From Leucobacter ruminantium (lineage in GTDB: Bacteria > Actinomycetota > Actinomycetes > Actinomycetales > Microbacteriaceae), in NCBI RefSeq assembly GCF_017565705.1, contig NZ_JAGDYL010000001.1:248001-312000 (forward strand): a stretch of 64,000 bases of DNA. The letters run 5' to 3'. Under the pieces are notes generated by a model. That model saw only the letters and a list, made by a program, of their open reading frames with translations, did no database searches and was not told the origin of the DNA. This document shows positions 1 through 8,142 of this stretch, one piece after another. Made by a program: the position numbers and the translations under genes. Numbering within the stretch: position 1 is the first letter of the stretch; the number at the start of each line of letters is the position of its first letter.

Positions 1-555
1 CTCGCGCATCATCGGGGTCATGGTGCCTCCGGGGCAGATGCAGTTACTGCGGATGCCGCGCGAGCCGTACTCGGCTGCGATCGACCGGGTGAACTGCAGC
101 ACCGCACCCTTGGCCGCGGCGTAGGAGGCGAGCTCGGGGGCCGCGCCCACGGCGGCCGTGGACCCGAAGGTCACGATGCTGCCGCCCCCGGCTTCGAGCA
201 TGCGAGGGATCACGAAGCGCGTCGCGAGGAAGGTGCCGACGAGACTCACGTCGACGACCTTGCGCAATTCGTCGACCGTCAGCTCGTGGGTGGGCTTCGA
301 GACCTGGATACCCGCGGTGGCGACGAGGCCGTCGATGTCTCCGACCGCGTCGACGGCGGCCTGGAAGACGCCGTCGACGCTCTGCTCGTCGGTGACGTCG
401 CAGGTGCCGCGGAACTCGGCGCCCGACTCCTTCGGCTCGACCATGTCGACGGCCAGCACGCGGCAGCCCTCCTCGACGAGGCGGCTCACGATCGCAGCGC
501 CGATGCCTCCGGCCGCTCCCGTCACCAGCACACGTTTTCCAGAAAGTCCGCGCAT
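1..555 (-). CDS. SDR family oxidoreductase, partial (C-terminus beyond left edge)
   Basis: Only the first 185 residues are in the window; the last ~60 of a classical short-chain dehydrogenase/reductase lie beyond the edge. Seen: the NAD(P)-binding motif TGAAGGIG at residues 12-19, the active-site Tyr145 and Lys149 in YAAAK, and the segment PGGTMTPMM after the substrate loop. The usual NNAG motif reads ATAG at 79-82. The ATG is preceded by a GAGGAGG Shine-Dalgarno sequence. Substrate is unknown. The gene is divergent from a VOC protein, so the two may share a control region. Confidence 0.9.
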   Translation of the reverse strand, partial: MRGLSGKRVLVTGAAGGIGAAIVSRLVEEGCRVLAVDMVEPKESGAEFRGTCDVTDEQSVDGVFQAAVDAVGDIDGLVATAGIQVSKPTHELTVDELRKVVDVSLVGTFLATRFVIPRMLEAGGGSIVTFGSTAAVGAAPELASYAAAKGAVLQFTRSIAAEYGSRGIRSNCICPGGTMTPMMRE

Positions 556-579
556 TTCGCCTCCTCGACGCCCATGTCC

Positions 580-600
580 TATAGTCATCATACATGTGAC
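580..600. promoter_or_regulatory. Divergent promoter and possible operator (SDR / VOC)
   Basis: The region holds TATAGT (580-585) as a plus-strand -10 box and TATGAT (587-592, read on the minus strand) as a -10 box for the SDR. An inverted repeat GTCA-N9-TGAC (584-600) overlaps both and could bind a regulator controlling both genes. No convincing -35 is visible. Confidence 0.4.
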
Positions 601-657
601 AGGTTGGCGATTGGAAGGGGCGCTCGGGAAACTGGAATGACGAACACGAGGAGCGAC

Positions 658-1164
658 ATGACGAACCGCATCGAGCGCGGCGGCGAACCCCTGCGCACCG
701 AACCCCGCTATCGCGTCGATCATCTCGGCCTCGCGGTGCCCGACCTCGACGAGGCGGTCGGGTTCTTCGCGGCGCACCTCGACGCCGAGGTGGTCTTCCG
801 CCTCGACCGCTTCATCGACGAGAGCGGCGAGGCCCCGGCGCGGCTCGGCGCCGATCCCTCGGCGAGTTTCGCGCTCGCGATGCTGCGCATCGGCGACGCC
901 GAGATCGAGCTGCTGCAGTGGTGGCCGGCGCTCGACGGCGCGGACGATGGTACGAACGCGCCGAACAGGGTCGGCGCGGCGCATCTCGCGCTCTCCGTCG
1001 CAGATGTCGCCGAGGCCTACGAGCGGCTCTGCGCCGTGCCCGGAGTGCGGCGGCTCGGCTCACCCGTGACGTTCTCGGGCGATCCCACCGACGGCCTCAC
1101 CAACGCCTTCGTCGCGACGCCATGGGGCCTGCTCATCGAGCTGATGGGGTGGCCGAGAGGCTGA
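658..1164 (+). CDS. VOC (glyoxalase-fold) family protein
   Basis: A 168-residue protein of the vicinal-oxygen-chelate superfamily. It opens the fold with YRVDHLGLAVPDLDEAVGFF, and a second half-module starts at AAHLALSVADVAEAYERL, giving the paired beta-alpha-beta-beta-beta arrangement of metal-dependent lyases, epimerases and dioxygenases. It resembles methylmalonyl-CoA epimerase-like members, but the substrate cannot be read from sequence. The second ATG was chosen because GAGGAG lies 7 nt upstream; an in-frame ATG at 637 lacks such a site. The divergent SDR suggests a shared small catabolic pathway. Confidence 0.85.
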   Translation: MTNRIERGGEPLRTEPRYRVDHLGLAVPDLDEAVGFFAAHLDAEVVFRLDRFIDESGEAPARLGADPSASFALAMLRIGDAEIELLQWWPALDGADDGTNAPNRVGAAHLALSVADVAEAYERLCAVPGVRRLGSPVTFSGDPTDGLTNAFVATPWGLLIELMGWPRG

Positions 1165-1193
1165 ATCTCCGCCGGGTGAGCGCACCCCTCCGC

Positions 1194-1228
1194 TGGTTGA
1201 GCGAGGAGCCTGCGACGAGTCGAACCCG
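1194..1228 (+). repeat. Dispersed intergenic repeat, GGTTGAGCGAG type (copy A)
   Basis: Begins GGTTGAGCGAG and ends CGAGTCGAACCC, matching the copies at 37600-37660 and 62335-62400. It lies in the convergent gap between the VOC gene and the small Cys-pair gene; the rest of this gap (1165-1288) shows nothing else. Confidence 0.6.
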
Positions 1229-1288
1229 AGGCCCGCGCTCAGGTCCCAACGATGAGTCGACGTATCGAAGCCCAGGGCGCCGCGGCGC

Positions 1289-1492
1289 TCAGGCGCTGCA
1301 GCAGCTCCCGCCGCAGCACGACCCTCCGGCCCCCGCGTCGCCCAGCAGGTTCAGGATCTCGCGGGTCTCCGCGTCGGCGAACGACGCCGCGCCCCCGAAG
1401 CCGGCCTCCTCGCCGAGCTCGGCCGCCCCAGCGGCCTCGGCGATCCTCTCTCCGGCCTCCTCGACCACCGTCGTCTCCCGTTTCTCGCTCAT
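1289..1492 (-). CDS. Small protein with C-terminal CC-GGS-CC cysteine pairs
   Basis: A 67-residue acidic protein I cannot assign to a named family. Residues 1-50 are Ala/Glu-rich and probably helical (VVEEAGERIAEAAG, ETREILNLLGD); the tail is glycine-rich and ends GGSCCGGSCCSA, placing two vicinal Cys pairs within nine residues of the C-terminus. A strong AGAAGGAG Shine-Dalgarno site 5 nt before the ATG supports expression. It lies 59 bp downstream of a DsbA-family oxidoreductase on the same strand. A metal-binding role, a thiol substrate of that enzyme, or a modified peptide are all possible; none is shown. Confidence 0.75.
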   Translation of the reverse strand: MSEKRETTVVEEAGERIAEAAGAAELGEEAGFGGAASFADAETREILNLLGDAGAGGSCCGGSCCSA

Positions 1493-1551
1493 GACGCTCC
1501 TTCTGCTCCGTGTCCGTTCTCGACGAGGGACCCCTCCCCCGCTCCGGATCC

Positions 1552-2280
1552 CTATGCCGTTGCGGCCCCGGCGGCCTCGGCCTCGCGCAGCCCGAGCACC
1601 TGCTCGAACGCCCCGGCGAAAGCATCGGCCGTCTGCGCACCCGAGACGCCGTATTTCTGATCGATCAGGAAGAACGGAACGCCGGTGACACCGAGCATAC
1701 GCGCCCGCGTGATGTCGGCCTCGACGGCGGAGCCGAGCTCGTCGTCGTCGAGCGCGGCGCGCACGGCATCGGGGTCGAGACCCGCCTCGGCGCCCAGCCT
1801 GGCGAGGGTGTCGGGATCCGACATGTCCTCGCCCTCGGCGAAGTAGGCGCGGAAAAGCCGCTCCTGCACCGCCTGCTGCACGCCCTCGCGCTTCGCGAGG
1901 TGCAGCACGCGATGAGCCCGGGCGGTGTTGGCGTGCTTCACCCGGTCGAAGTCGAACTCGATCCCCTCCGAGGCGGCGAGCGCGGTCATCTGCCCGAGCA
2001 TCTGCTCCACCTGCGCGGCTGGCATGCCCTTGTGGCGCACGAGGAAGTCGACCTCGCTGCCCGCGAAGTCGAGCGGGGTGTCGGGCGCGAGCTCGTAGCT
2101 GTGGCTCTCGACCTCGAACTCGACATCGGGGCGGCGCTTGCGCAGCGCGGCGACGCCCGCTTCGAAGCGGTGCTTGCCGATGTAGCACCAGGGGCAGGCG
2201 ATATCCGACCAGATGTCGACGCGGATCTTCTCGTTCACACCGAGTGCAGCGCTCGCGGTCCCCGCGCTATTCCCGCACAT
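1552..2280 (-). CDS. DsbA family oxidoreductase (FrnE-like)
   Basis: A 242-residue thioredoxin-fold protein with the redox motif CPWC at residues 29-32 right after the first beta strand (IRVDIWSDIACPWCYIGKHR), followed by the helical insertion of the DsbA/2-hydroxychromene isomerase group. There is no signal peptide, as expected for cytosolic FrnE-type proteins, which catalyse thiol-disulfide exchange or glutathione-like chemistry. A GTG at 2238 (giving VNEKIRVDIW) matches the usual family length better than the ATG used here; both have weak ribosome-binding sites. It is last but one in the metG-tatD-rsmA-ispE run, 12 bp after ispE, and just upstream of the small Cys-pair protein. Confidence 0.9.
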   Translation of the reverse strand: MCGNSAGTASAALGVNEKIRVDIWSDIACPWCYIGKHRFEAGVAALRKRRPDVEFEVESHSYELAPDTPLDFAGSEVDFLVRHKGMPAAQVEQMLGQMTALAASEGIEFDFDRVKHANTARAHRVLHLAKREGVQQAVQERLFRAYFAEGEDMSDPDTLARLGAEAGLDPDAVRAALDDDELGSAVEADITRARMLGVTGVPFFLIDQKYGVSGAQTADAFAGAFEQVLGLREAEAAGAATA

Positions 2281-2292
2281 TCGCGGCGATGC

Positions 2293-3228
2293 TCAGGCCT
2301 GGTCGATGACCCGCGCTCCAGGCACGGGCCCCGTCGCGGTGAGCGCGCGCACGCCGGCCCTGCACAGCGCGCTCCGCAGTTCGGCGGCCTGCAACGCGTC
2401 GTCGACGAGGAACGCGACGGTGGGGCCCGAGCCCGAGACGATCCCCGCTCGCGCGCCGTGCGACTCCCCGAACTCGAGCATCTCGATGAGTTCGGGGGCG
2501 AGCTTGAGGGCGGCGGCCTGCAGGTCGTTGTGCATCGATTCGGCGAGGGATCCCGCGTCGCCGACGCGCACCGCCTGCAGCACGGCGGTGTCGACCTTCA
2601 CGAGGTCGGGCTGCGGCCCGAGCGCACCGGCGTTCGCGTCGCGGTGGCGGTCGAGGGCGCGGTAGACGACGGGGGTGCTGAGGCCTGCGTCGGAGAGCGC
2701 GAGCACCCAGTGGAAGGTGCCCTTGGCGAGCGCGGGGCTGAGCTCGTCGCCGCGTCCGGTGCCGACGGCGGTGCCGCCCTCGAGCGCGAACGGCACGTCG
2801 GCTCCGAGCTCGGCGGCGATGGGCAGCAGACCCGCTCGGCCGAGTCCGGTGCCCCAGAGTTCGTCGCAGGCGAGCAGCGTCGCGGCGGCATCCGCCGATC
2901 CGCCGCCCATGCCGCCTGCGATCGGCACGCGCTTGAGCACCGTCAGTTCGACGCCTCCCGAGTGCCCGGTGCGCTCGGCGAGCGTGCGAGCGGCGCGCAT
3001 GGCGAGGTTGGTCTCGTCGGTCGGCAGCGAGCTCGAGTCGATGGGTCCGGTGAAGCGCAGCGAGAAGTCCGCGGCTTCCGTTGCCGTGACCTCTTCGAAC
3101 AGGGAGACGGCCTGGTAGAGCGACGCGACTTCGTGGTAGCCGTCAGCCTGCAGAGCTCCGACGCGGAAGAACACGTTGATCTTTCCGGGAGCGCGCACGG
3201 TGACCGTTCGTCGCTGCTTCGTCCCCAT
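2293..3228 (-). CDS. ispE: 4-diphosphocytidyl-2-C-methyl-D-erythritol kinase
   Basis: A 311-residue GHMP kinase that phosphorylates CDP-methylerythritol at the 2-OH in the MEP isoprenoid pathway, in the cytoplasm. The N-terminal strand [16 protein letters not shown] and the glycine-rich ATP loop [18 protein letters not shown] are intact, and the C-terminal [10 protein letters not shown] motif closes the fold. It stands 47 bp after rsmA in the usual actinobacterial order. TAGCGT (3235-3240, minus strand) ends 6 nt before the ATG, so a leaderless internal transcript is possible in addition to read-through from metG. Confidence 0.97.
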   Translation of the reverse strand: MGTKQRRTVTVRAPGKINVFFRVGALQADGYHEVASLYQAVSLFEEVTATEAADFSLRFTGPIDSSSLPTDETNLAMRAARTLAERTGHSGGVELTVLKRVPIAGGMGGGSADAAATLLACDELWGTGLGRAGLLPIAAELGADVPFALEGGTAVGTGRGDELSPALAKGTFHWVLALSDAGLSTPVVYRALDRHRDANAGALGPQPDLVKVDTAVLQAVRVGDAGSLAESMHNDLQAAALKLAPELIEMLEFGESHGARAGIVSGSGPTVAFLVDDALQAAELRSALCRAGVRALTATGPVPGARVIDQA

Positions 3229-3234
3229 GACTCA

Positions 3235-3240
3235 TACGCT
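3235..3240 (-). promoter_or_regulatory. Possible internal -10 box for leaderless ispE
   Basis: TAGCGT on the minus strand lies 6 nt before the ispE ATG and there is no Shine-Dalgarno site, the same arrangement as at metG and argS. No -35 was identified. Confidence 0.35.
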
Positions 3241-3275
3241 ATCGCAACCCGGCATCCGAGAACGTGAACGGCGTG

Positions 3276-4145
3276 TCAGTCGCGCGCGGCCGCGCGGGCG
3301 ATCGCCAGGTACTGCTCGATGCCGAGCTGCTCGGCGCGCAGGGTGGGCTCGACGCCCGCCTCCCGAAGCACCGCAACGGCCTCGTCGGTCGATCCGAGCA
3401 CGGGTTGCAGCGACTGCCGCAGCATCTTGCGGCGCTGCGCGAAGGCCGCGTTCACGAGTTCGAAGGTGAGGGATCGCTCGGCCTCGTCGCCGCGCGGCGC
3501 GTCGCGGCGCTCGTAGCCGACGAGCACCGAATCGACACCGGGCACGGGCCAGAAGATGCGGCGGCTCACGTTGCCCGCGATGCGCCATTCGCCGTACCAG
3601 GCGGCCTTCGCGCTGGGCGCCCCGTACTCCTTGGAGCCCGGAGCCGCGGCGATGCGGTAGCCGACCTCGGCCTGCACCATGACGAGCCCGCGCTCGAGGC
3701 CGGGGATGAGTTCGAGCAGGTGCATGAGGATCGGCACCGACACGTTGTAGGGCAGGTTCGCGACGAGCACGGTCGGCGGCTCCCCCAGCATCTCGCCCGT
3801 CACGTCGAGCGCGTCGCTGCGCACCACGCGGAAGCGCCGCTCGGCACCGGGCTGCATCGCGCGCACGGTGGCGGGCAGTTCGGCCGCGAGCCGGTGGTCG
3901 ATCTCGACCGCGGTCACGTCGGCGCCGGTCTCCAGGATTCCGAGGGTGAGGGATCCGAGGCCCGGACCCACCTCGATGACGCGGTCGTCGACCTCCACAC
4001 CCGCGAGCCGGACGATCTTGCGCACGGTGTTGGGGTCGATCACGAAGTTCTGGCCGAGCTTCTTGGTCGGCGAGACGTCGAGCCGTTCGGCGAGTTCGCG
4101 CACCTCGGCCGGTCCGAGCAGCCCGCTCGAGTCGCCGTCACTCAT
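3276..4145 (-). CDS. rsmA: 16S rRNA (adenine(1518)-N(6)/adenine(1519)-N(6))-dimethyltransferase
   Basis: A 289-residue SAM-dependent methyltransferase (KsgA) that dimethylates two adjacent adenines in the helix-45 loop of 16S rRNA during 30S maturation. Seen: KKLGQNFVIDP at the N-terminus, the SAM motif VIEVGPGLGSLT, and the catalytic NLPYNVSVPI. The small C-terminal domain is present. The ATG overlaps the tatD stop by 8 nt, pointing to translational coupling. Confidence 0.97.
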   Translation of the reverse strand: MSDGDSSGLLGPAEVRELAERLDVSPTKKLGQNFVIDPNTVRKIVRLAGVEVDDRVIEVGPGLGSLTLGILETGADVTAVEIDHRLAAELPATVRAMQPGAERRFRVVRSDALDVTGEMLGEPPTVLVANLPYNVSVPILMHLLELIPGLERGLVMVQAEVGYRIAAAPGSKEYGAPSAKAAWYGEWRIAGNVSRRIFWPVPGVDSVLVGYERRDAPRGDEAERSLTFELVNAAFAQRRKMLRQSLQPVLGSTDEAVAVLREAGVEPTLRAEQLGIEQYLAIARAAARD

Positions 4146-5076
4146 CGCCGTCGTCCCAGGCGCCGTAGACGCGCTCCGTGTTTGCCGCGAGGCGGGCGCA
4201 CAGCTCGTCGAGAGGCGCGTCGAGGGTCTCGGCCATGCGGCGCACGGTGTGCGGCATGAGGTACGGCGCGTTGGGGCGACCGCGGAAGGGCTCGGGGGTG
4301 AGGAACGGGGCGTCGGTCTCGACGAGCACGAGTTCGGGTTTCGCGACGGCGAGCGCCTCGCGCAGGGCGGGGGCGTTCTTGAAGGTCGCGGTACCCGAGA
4401 ACGACATGTACCACCCGTGCTCGTTGCAGATGCGCGCGAGTTCCGCGTCGCCCGAGAAGCAGTGGAAGACGGTGCGTTCGGGGGCGCCCACCCGCTTCAG
4501 CGTCGCGACGACGGCGTCGTGCGCGTCACGATCGTGGATCTGCAGTGCGATGCCGTTGGCCTTCGCGATATCGATGTGCGCTTCGAACGACTCGATCTGG
4601 GCCTCGCGCCCGTCCTCTCCGGTTCGGAAGAAATCGAGCCCCGTCTCACCGACGGCCCGCACGCGCGGCTGCGCTGCGAGCCGGGAGATCTCGGAGAGGT
4701 GCGCGCTCAGCAGCCCCTGTGCGAAGAGCTTGGGCGCCTCGTTGGGGTGCAGGGCGACCGCCGCGAGCACGCGCGGGTCGCTCTCGGCGAGCGCGGCGCC
4801 CCACCTGCTCGTCTCGAGGTCGGTGCCGACCTGCACGACGCCGCGCACGCCGACGGCCGCCGCGCGATCGAGCGATTCGACGGGGTCGAGCTGGTCCACG
4901 CCGTCCTCGAACTCGAGGTGGGTGTGGTTGTCGTAGAGCGCGACGGGCAGCGGTTCGGGGCTCGCGGGGCGGGTGAGGTCGCGCTTGGCCGATCCCTCGC
5001 CGCTCGCACCGTCGGTGTTGCGCCTCCTCAGCCCGCCGGCCGGCGCCTTACCGTCGCGCGGTGCGTCAGAGCTCAC
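4138..5076 (-). CDS. tatD: TatD family hydrolase (3'-5' DNA exonuclease/metallohydrolase)
   Basis: A 312-residue TIM-barrel metallohydrolase. Metal ligands are visible in DNHTHLEF, GETGLDFF, HCFSGDAE and VETDAPFL, in the family order. TatD proteins are magnesium-dependent DNases linked to repair; the cellular role in actinobacteria is less certain. The start chosen is a GTG whose last two bases begin the metG stop codon (GTGA overlap), leaving a ~50-residue charged N-terminal extension before the first barrel strand. The reading frame stays open far upstream through metG, but that part is only antisense-free shadow. Confidence 0.93.
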   Translation of the reverse strand: MSSDAPRDGKAPAGGLRRRNTDGASGEGSAKRDLTRPASPEPLPVALYDNHTHLEFEDGVDQLDPVESLDRAAAVGVRGVVQVGTDLETSRWGAALAESDPRVLAAVALHPNEAPKLFAQGLLSAHLSEISRLAAQPRVRAVGETGLDFFRTGEDGREAQIESFEAHIDIAKANGIALQIHDRDAHDAVVATLKRVGAPERTVFHCFSGDAELARICNEHGWYMSFSGTATFKNAPALREALAVAKPELVLVETDAPFLTPEPFRGRPNAPYLMPHTVRRMAETLDAPLDELCARLAANTERVYGAWDDGDE

Positions 5077-6659
5077 TTGCTCTCCGTCTCGATGCGGGGG
5101 AAGAGCACGTCGAGCCGCTGCTGCGCAGTGCCCGCCGGGAGGCGGCCCCAGGAGCCGGCCTCGCGGATCGGCTGGTCGGCGAGCGCGCCGAGCACAGCCT
5201 CGGCTCCGAGCGCGGTCCACAGCTTCGCCGCGGCGACGGGGATCACCGGGGAGAGCAGCTCGGCGAGGGCGCGAAGCCCCTCGGTGGCGGTGTAGAGCAC
5301 GGCCGCGAGGCGGGGGCGCTGCTCTGGATCCTTCGCGAGGGACCAGGGCTGCTGCTCCTGCACGTAGCCGTTGAGGGCGTCGACGAGCTCCCAGATCGCG
5401 GCGATCGCCTCGTGGATCGCGAAGGCGTCGATCTTCTCGTCCGCGCGACGCGCGACGCTCTCGGCGAGCTCGCGGATGGCGATGTCGGCGGGCTGCTCGG
5501 CCCCGGCGGAGGCCTCGGGGACCACGCCGTCGAAGTACTTCGCATTCATCGCGAGCACGCGGCTCGCGAGGTTGCCGAAGCCGTTGGCGAGCTCGGCCTG
5601 GTAGCGGGCGGAGAGGTCCTCCCAGCTGAACGAGCCGTCGTGCCCGAACGAGATCGCGCGCATGAAGTAGTAGCGGAACGCGTCGGAGCCGAAGGTGTCG
5701 GTGATCTCGTTCGGCGCGATGCCCGTGAGCTTCGACTTCGACATCTTCTCGCCGCCGACCAGCAGCCAGCCGTGCGCGAAGACGTGCTCGGGCACCTCGA
5801 GGCCGGCGGCCATGAGCATGGCGGGCCAGATGACGGCGTGGAAGCGCAGGATGTCCTTGCCCACGATGTGGTTGGCCGGCCAGCGGCGCGCGAACTCCTC
5901 GGCGTTCGAGCCGTAACCGGTCGCCGTCACGTAGTTCAGCAGGGCGTCGAACCAGACGTAGGTGACGTGCGACGAATCCCACGGGATCGGGATGCCCCAG
6001 TCGAACGAGGTACGCGAGATCGAGAGGTCTTCGAGGCCCTGCTGCACGAACGCGACGACCTCGTTGCGCGCGCTCGCGGGCTGCACGAAGTCGGGCCGCT
6101 CCTCGTAGAGGGCGAGCAGACGGTCCTGGAACGCGCTCATCTTGAAGAAGTAGTTCTTCTCCTGGAGCAGTTCGAGCGGCTTCGAGTGGATCGCGCAGAC
6201 CTTCTCGCCCTCGAAGGCGCCCTCGCCGTCGACGATCTCGCTCTTCGGCTTGAACTCCTCGCAGCCGACGCAGTAGAGCGCCTCGAACTCGCCCGCGTAG
6301 ACGTGCCCGTCGTCGTAGAGCTTCTGCAGGAACTTCGCAACGCCCTCCTCGTGGCGGGCGTCGGTGGTGCGGATGAAGTCGTCGTTCGAGATGTCGATCG
6401 TGTCGAGCAGCGGCTTCCACGCCGACTCGACGAGGCGGTCGGCCCATTCCTTGGGCGCGACGCCGTTGGCGGTCGCGGTGCGCAGGATCTTCTGGCCGTG
6501 CTCGTCGGTGCCCGTGAGGAACCAGGTGTCATCGCCGGCCTGACGGTGCCAGCGCGCGAGCACGTCGGCCGCCACCTCCGTGTACGCGTGCCCGATGTGC
6601 GGGGCGTCGTTCACGTAGAAGATGGGCGTGGTGAGGAAGAACTGCTGGCGTTCGGGCAT
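5073..6659 (-). CDS. metG: Methionyl-tRNA synthetase
   Basis: A 528-residue class I aminoacyl-tRNA synthetase charging tRNA-Met. HIGH motif DAPHIGHAY near the N-terminus, zinc-knuckle ligands in YCVGCEEF and VCAIHSKP, class-defining GGEKMSKSKL, and the helical anticodon-binding domain are intact. There is no C-terminal EMAP domain, as usual in actinobacteria. The ATG at 6659 was chosen because TACAAT lies exactly 7 nt upstream, so transcription would begin at the ATG itself; an in-frame GTG at 6689 would lie upstream of that -10. It heads the operon with tatD, rsmA and ispE. Confidence 0.97.
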   Translation of the reverse strand: MPERQQFFLTTPIFYVNDAPHIGHAYTEVAADVLARWHRQAGDDTWFLTGTDEHGQKILRTATANGVAPKEWADRLVESAWKPLLDTIDISNDDFIRTTDARHEEGVAKFLQKLYDDGHVYAGEFEALYCVGCEEFKPKSEIVDGEGAFEGEKVCAIHSKPLELLQEKNYFFKMSAFQDRLLALYEERPDFVQPASARNEVVAFVQQGLEDLSISRTSFDWGIPIPWDSSHVTYVWFDALLNYVTATGYGSNAEEFARRWPANHIVGKDILRFHAVIWPAMLMAAGLEVPEHVFAHGWLLVGGEKMSKSKLTGIAPNEITDTFGSDAFRYYFMRAISFGHDGSFSWEDLSARYQAELANGFGNLASRVLAMNAKYFDGVVPEASAGAEQPADIAIRELAESVARRADEKIDAFAIHEAIAAIWELVDALNGYVQEQQPWSLAKDPEQRPRLAAVLYTATEGLRALAELLSPVIPVAAAKLWTALGAEAVLGALADQPIREAGSWGRLPAGTAQQRLDVLFPRIETESK

Positions 6660-6666
6660 GGCCTCC

Positions 6667-6672
6667 ATTGTA
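6667..6672 (-). promoter_or_regulatory. -10 box of metG promoter (leaderless)
   Basis: TACAAT on the minus strand, five of six bases matching TATAAT, separated from the metG ATG by 7 nt. The GGAGG in that gap is too close to the ATG for Shine-Dalgarno use, consistent with a leaderless mRNA. Confidence 0.6.
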
Positions 6673-6810
6673 TTGGGAACCGCCGACACTCCAGGACCGC
6701 GTTACGGGCCGCCCCCTCGGGAGGAACAGCGGAGACGCCGCCTCGGCCCGATGGCGTATCTGATCATTGTCTCGTCCACGCGATGGCTGCGTGGATGAGG
6801 ACGTCGGCGC

Positions 6811-7413
6811 TCAGCTGTCGAGGATCGCCCGCAGGTCGTCACGCAGCGCGGTGGCGCGCTCGGGCACCTCCGGCAGCGCCACCTCGGCGATGCGCCGGGC
6901 CAGCGCGCCGTCGCCGACGAGCTGCGCGACGCGCGCCCACGTGCGCATGTGTCCGGGGTGCACCGGATGCTCCGGCATCCGCTTCGCCGCCCGGTGGAAG
7001 CCGCCGGGGTACTCGCTGAGCGGGCCGAAGAACACGTCGGCCTGGCGTCGCCACTCCGAGACGAGGAAGGAAACCGACTCGGATGCCTCCTCGGGAGTGC
7101 TGCCGTAGGCGAACTCAGCGTCGGAGCTATTGCGGAAGCCCGAGAAGATCGATCCGCGCCAGGCGCAGTCGTAGTCGCGCACGGTGTCCGCCGCGACGGC
7201 CGTCGTGCCGGAGAGCTCGTCAAGGGCGAGCAGGTGCGCGCCCAGATTGATCTGGAAGACGTTCCGGCGCGGCAGGTGCTGCACCTCGACGACGTGCACG
7301 ACGGGGCCGACGAGCGCCCGGCGGGCGATGTCCCCCGCGCGGGTGAAGCCCTCGGCCACGAGCTGCGGGTAGAACTGCCTGCGCAGCTCGGCATTGATCG
7401 TCTTGCGGTCCAC
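6811..7413 (-). CDS. DUF4304 domain-containing protein
   Basis: A 200-residue cytosolic protein without signal peptide or membrane segment. Its opening (LRRQFYPQLVAEGFTRAGDIARR), the strand pair HVVEVQHLPRRNVFQINLGAH and the conserved WRGSIF region fit the DUF4304 family, whose function is unknown. The C-terminal 60 residues are helical. The start is a GTG, 6 nt after a TAGAAT -10 box and without a Shine-Dalgarno site, so the mRNA is probably leaderless. It stands alone between metG and osmC. The 151 bp on its 3' side and the 190 bp upstream of its promoter show no further gene. Confidence 0.8.
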   Translation of the reverse strand: MDRKTINAELRRQFYPQLVAEGFTRAGDIARRALVGPVVHVVEVQHLPRRNVFQINLGAHLLALDELSGTTAVAADTVRDYDCAWRGSIFSGFRNSSDAEFAYGSTPEEASESVSFLVSEWRRQADVFFGPLSEYPGGFHRAAKRMPEHPVHPGHMRTWARVAQLVGDGALARRIAEVALPEVPERATALRDDLRAILDS

Positions 7414-7419
7414 GGACCG

Positions 7420-7425
7420 ATTCTA
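7420..7425 (-). promoter_or_regulatory. -10 box of the DUF4304 gene (leaderless GTG start)
   Basis: TAGAAT on the minus strand, 6 nt before the GTG start codon; no ribosome-binding site is visible between them. Confidence 0.5.
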
Positions 7426-7617
7426 TGGGCAGGGCTCCGGACGCGTGTCGACGGTGCATCCAGATTTCGACGGAGCCGGGCAGAGGCGCGCGTCCCCGGG
7501 AACATGAAGACCTCGTGCCATCCACGCTCTTTCTAGCGGGTACCGAGGGCCGTGATGCGGGATCGAGGGGAGAAATCACCGCCTCTCACACGAGAGCCCG
7601 GTGTCGACCAGCTCGGT

Positions 7618-8094
7618 TCACTCCGCATTCACTATCAGGATCTCCGGCTCGTGCCGCACTGGGAAGTTCACCGAGTTCGCGATGAAGCAGTGCTCTCGGG
7701 CCTCGGCGTGCGCGGTCCGGGCCGCATCGACCATCGAGGGCTCCGCCACCGTCACGCGCGGTCTCAGCACGACCTCGGTGAAGCGTCCTCCCAGCCCTTC
7801 CTGCTTCAGCGTTCCGACGGCGTCGTCCTCGTAGGCCGCGACCACGACACCCGCGCGCACGGCCATGTGCAGGTACGAGAGCATGTGGCACTCCGCCAGG
7901 GCCGCGATGAGCAGTTCCTCGGGGTTCCAGCGGTCGCGGTCGCCGTGGAACGCGCGCGCGGCCGATCCCTCGATATCGCTCTTGCCCTCCCCCGAGATCG
8001 TCAGCTGCCTGCCGTAGTCGCGGTAGCCGCTCGTGCCCGACCCGCGGTTGCCCTGCCACTCGATCCGGGCCTCGAAGACGTGTTCATCGCGCAT
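7618..8094 (-). CDS. OsmC family peroxide-reducing protein
   Basis: A 158-residue OsmC/Ohr-fold protein. The two redox cysteines are Cys69 (ALAECHMLSYL) and Cys136 (REHCFIANSVNF), at the spacing of thiol-dependent hydroperoxide reductases that detoxify organic peroxides in the cytosol. The family length is normal. It is divergent from gabT with 48 bp between the starts; TACGCT lies 6 nt before the ATG, so it is probably leaderless. Whether it is Ohr, OsmC or a YhfA-like member cannot be decided here. Confidence 0.9.
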   Translation of the reverse strand: MRDEHVFEARIEWQGNRGSGTSGYRDYGRQLTISGEGKSDIEGSAARAFHGDRDRWNPEELLIAALAECHMLSYLHMAVRAGVVVAAYEDDAVGTLKQEGLGGRFTEVVLRPRVTVAEPSMVDAARTAHAEAREHCFIANSVNFPVRHEPEILIVNAE

Positions 8095-8100
8095 GCGCCC

Positions 8101-8106
8101 AGCGTA
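8101..8106 (-). promoter_or_regulatory. -10 box of osmC-family gene
   Basis: TACGCT on the minus strand, 6 nt before the ATG; part of a compact divergent promoter pair with gabT. Confidence 0.45.
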
Positions 8107-8129
8107 ACGCCCCCCTCACCCGCCGGGAG

Positions 8130-8135
8130 TAAGAT
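8130..8135 (+). promoter_or_regulatory. -10 box of gabT (leaderless)
   Basis: TAAGAT followed by 7 nt and the gabT ATG; no Shine-Dalgarno sequence. Confidence 0.5.
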
Positions 8136-8142
8136 CGAGCGT

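Noticed and set aside
4138-6447. Apparent fusion protein extending tatD upstream through metG
   Set aside because: The frame is merely open; tatD has a GTG start overlapping the metG stop and the extension is Arg-rich shadow sequence.
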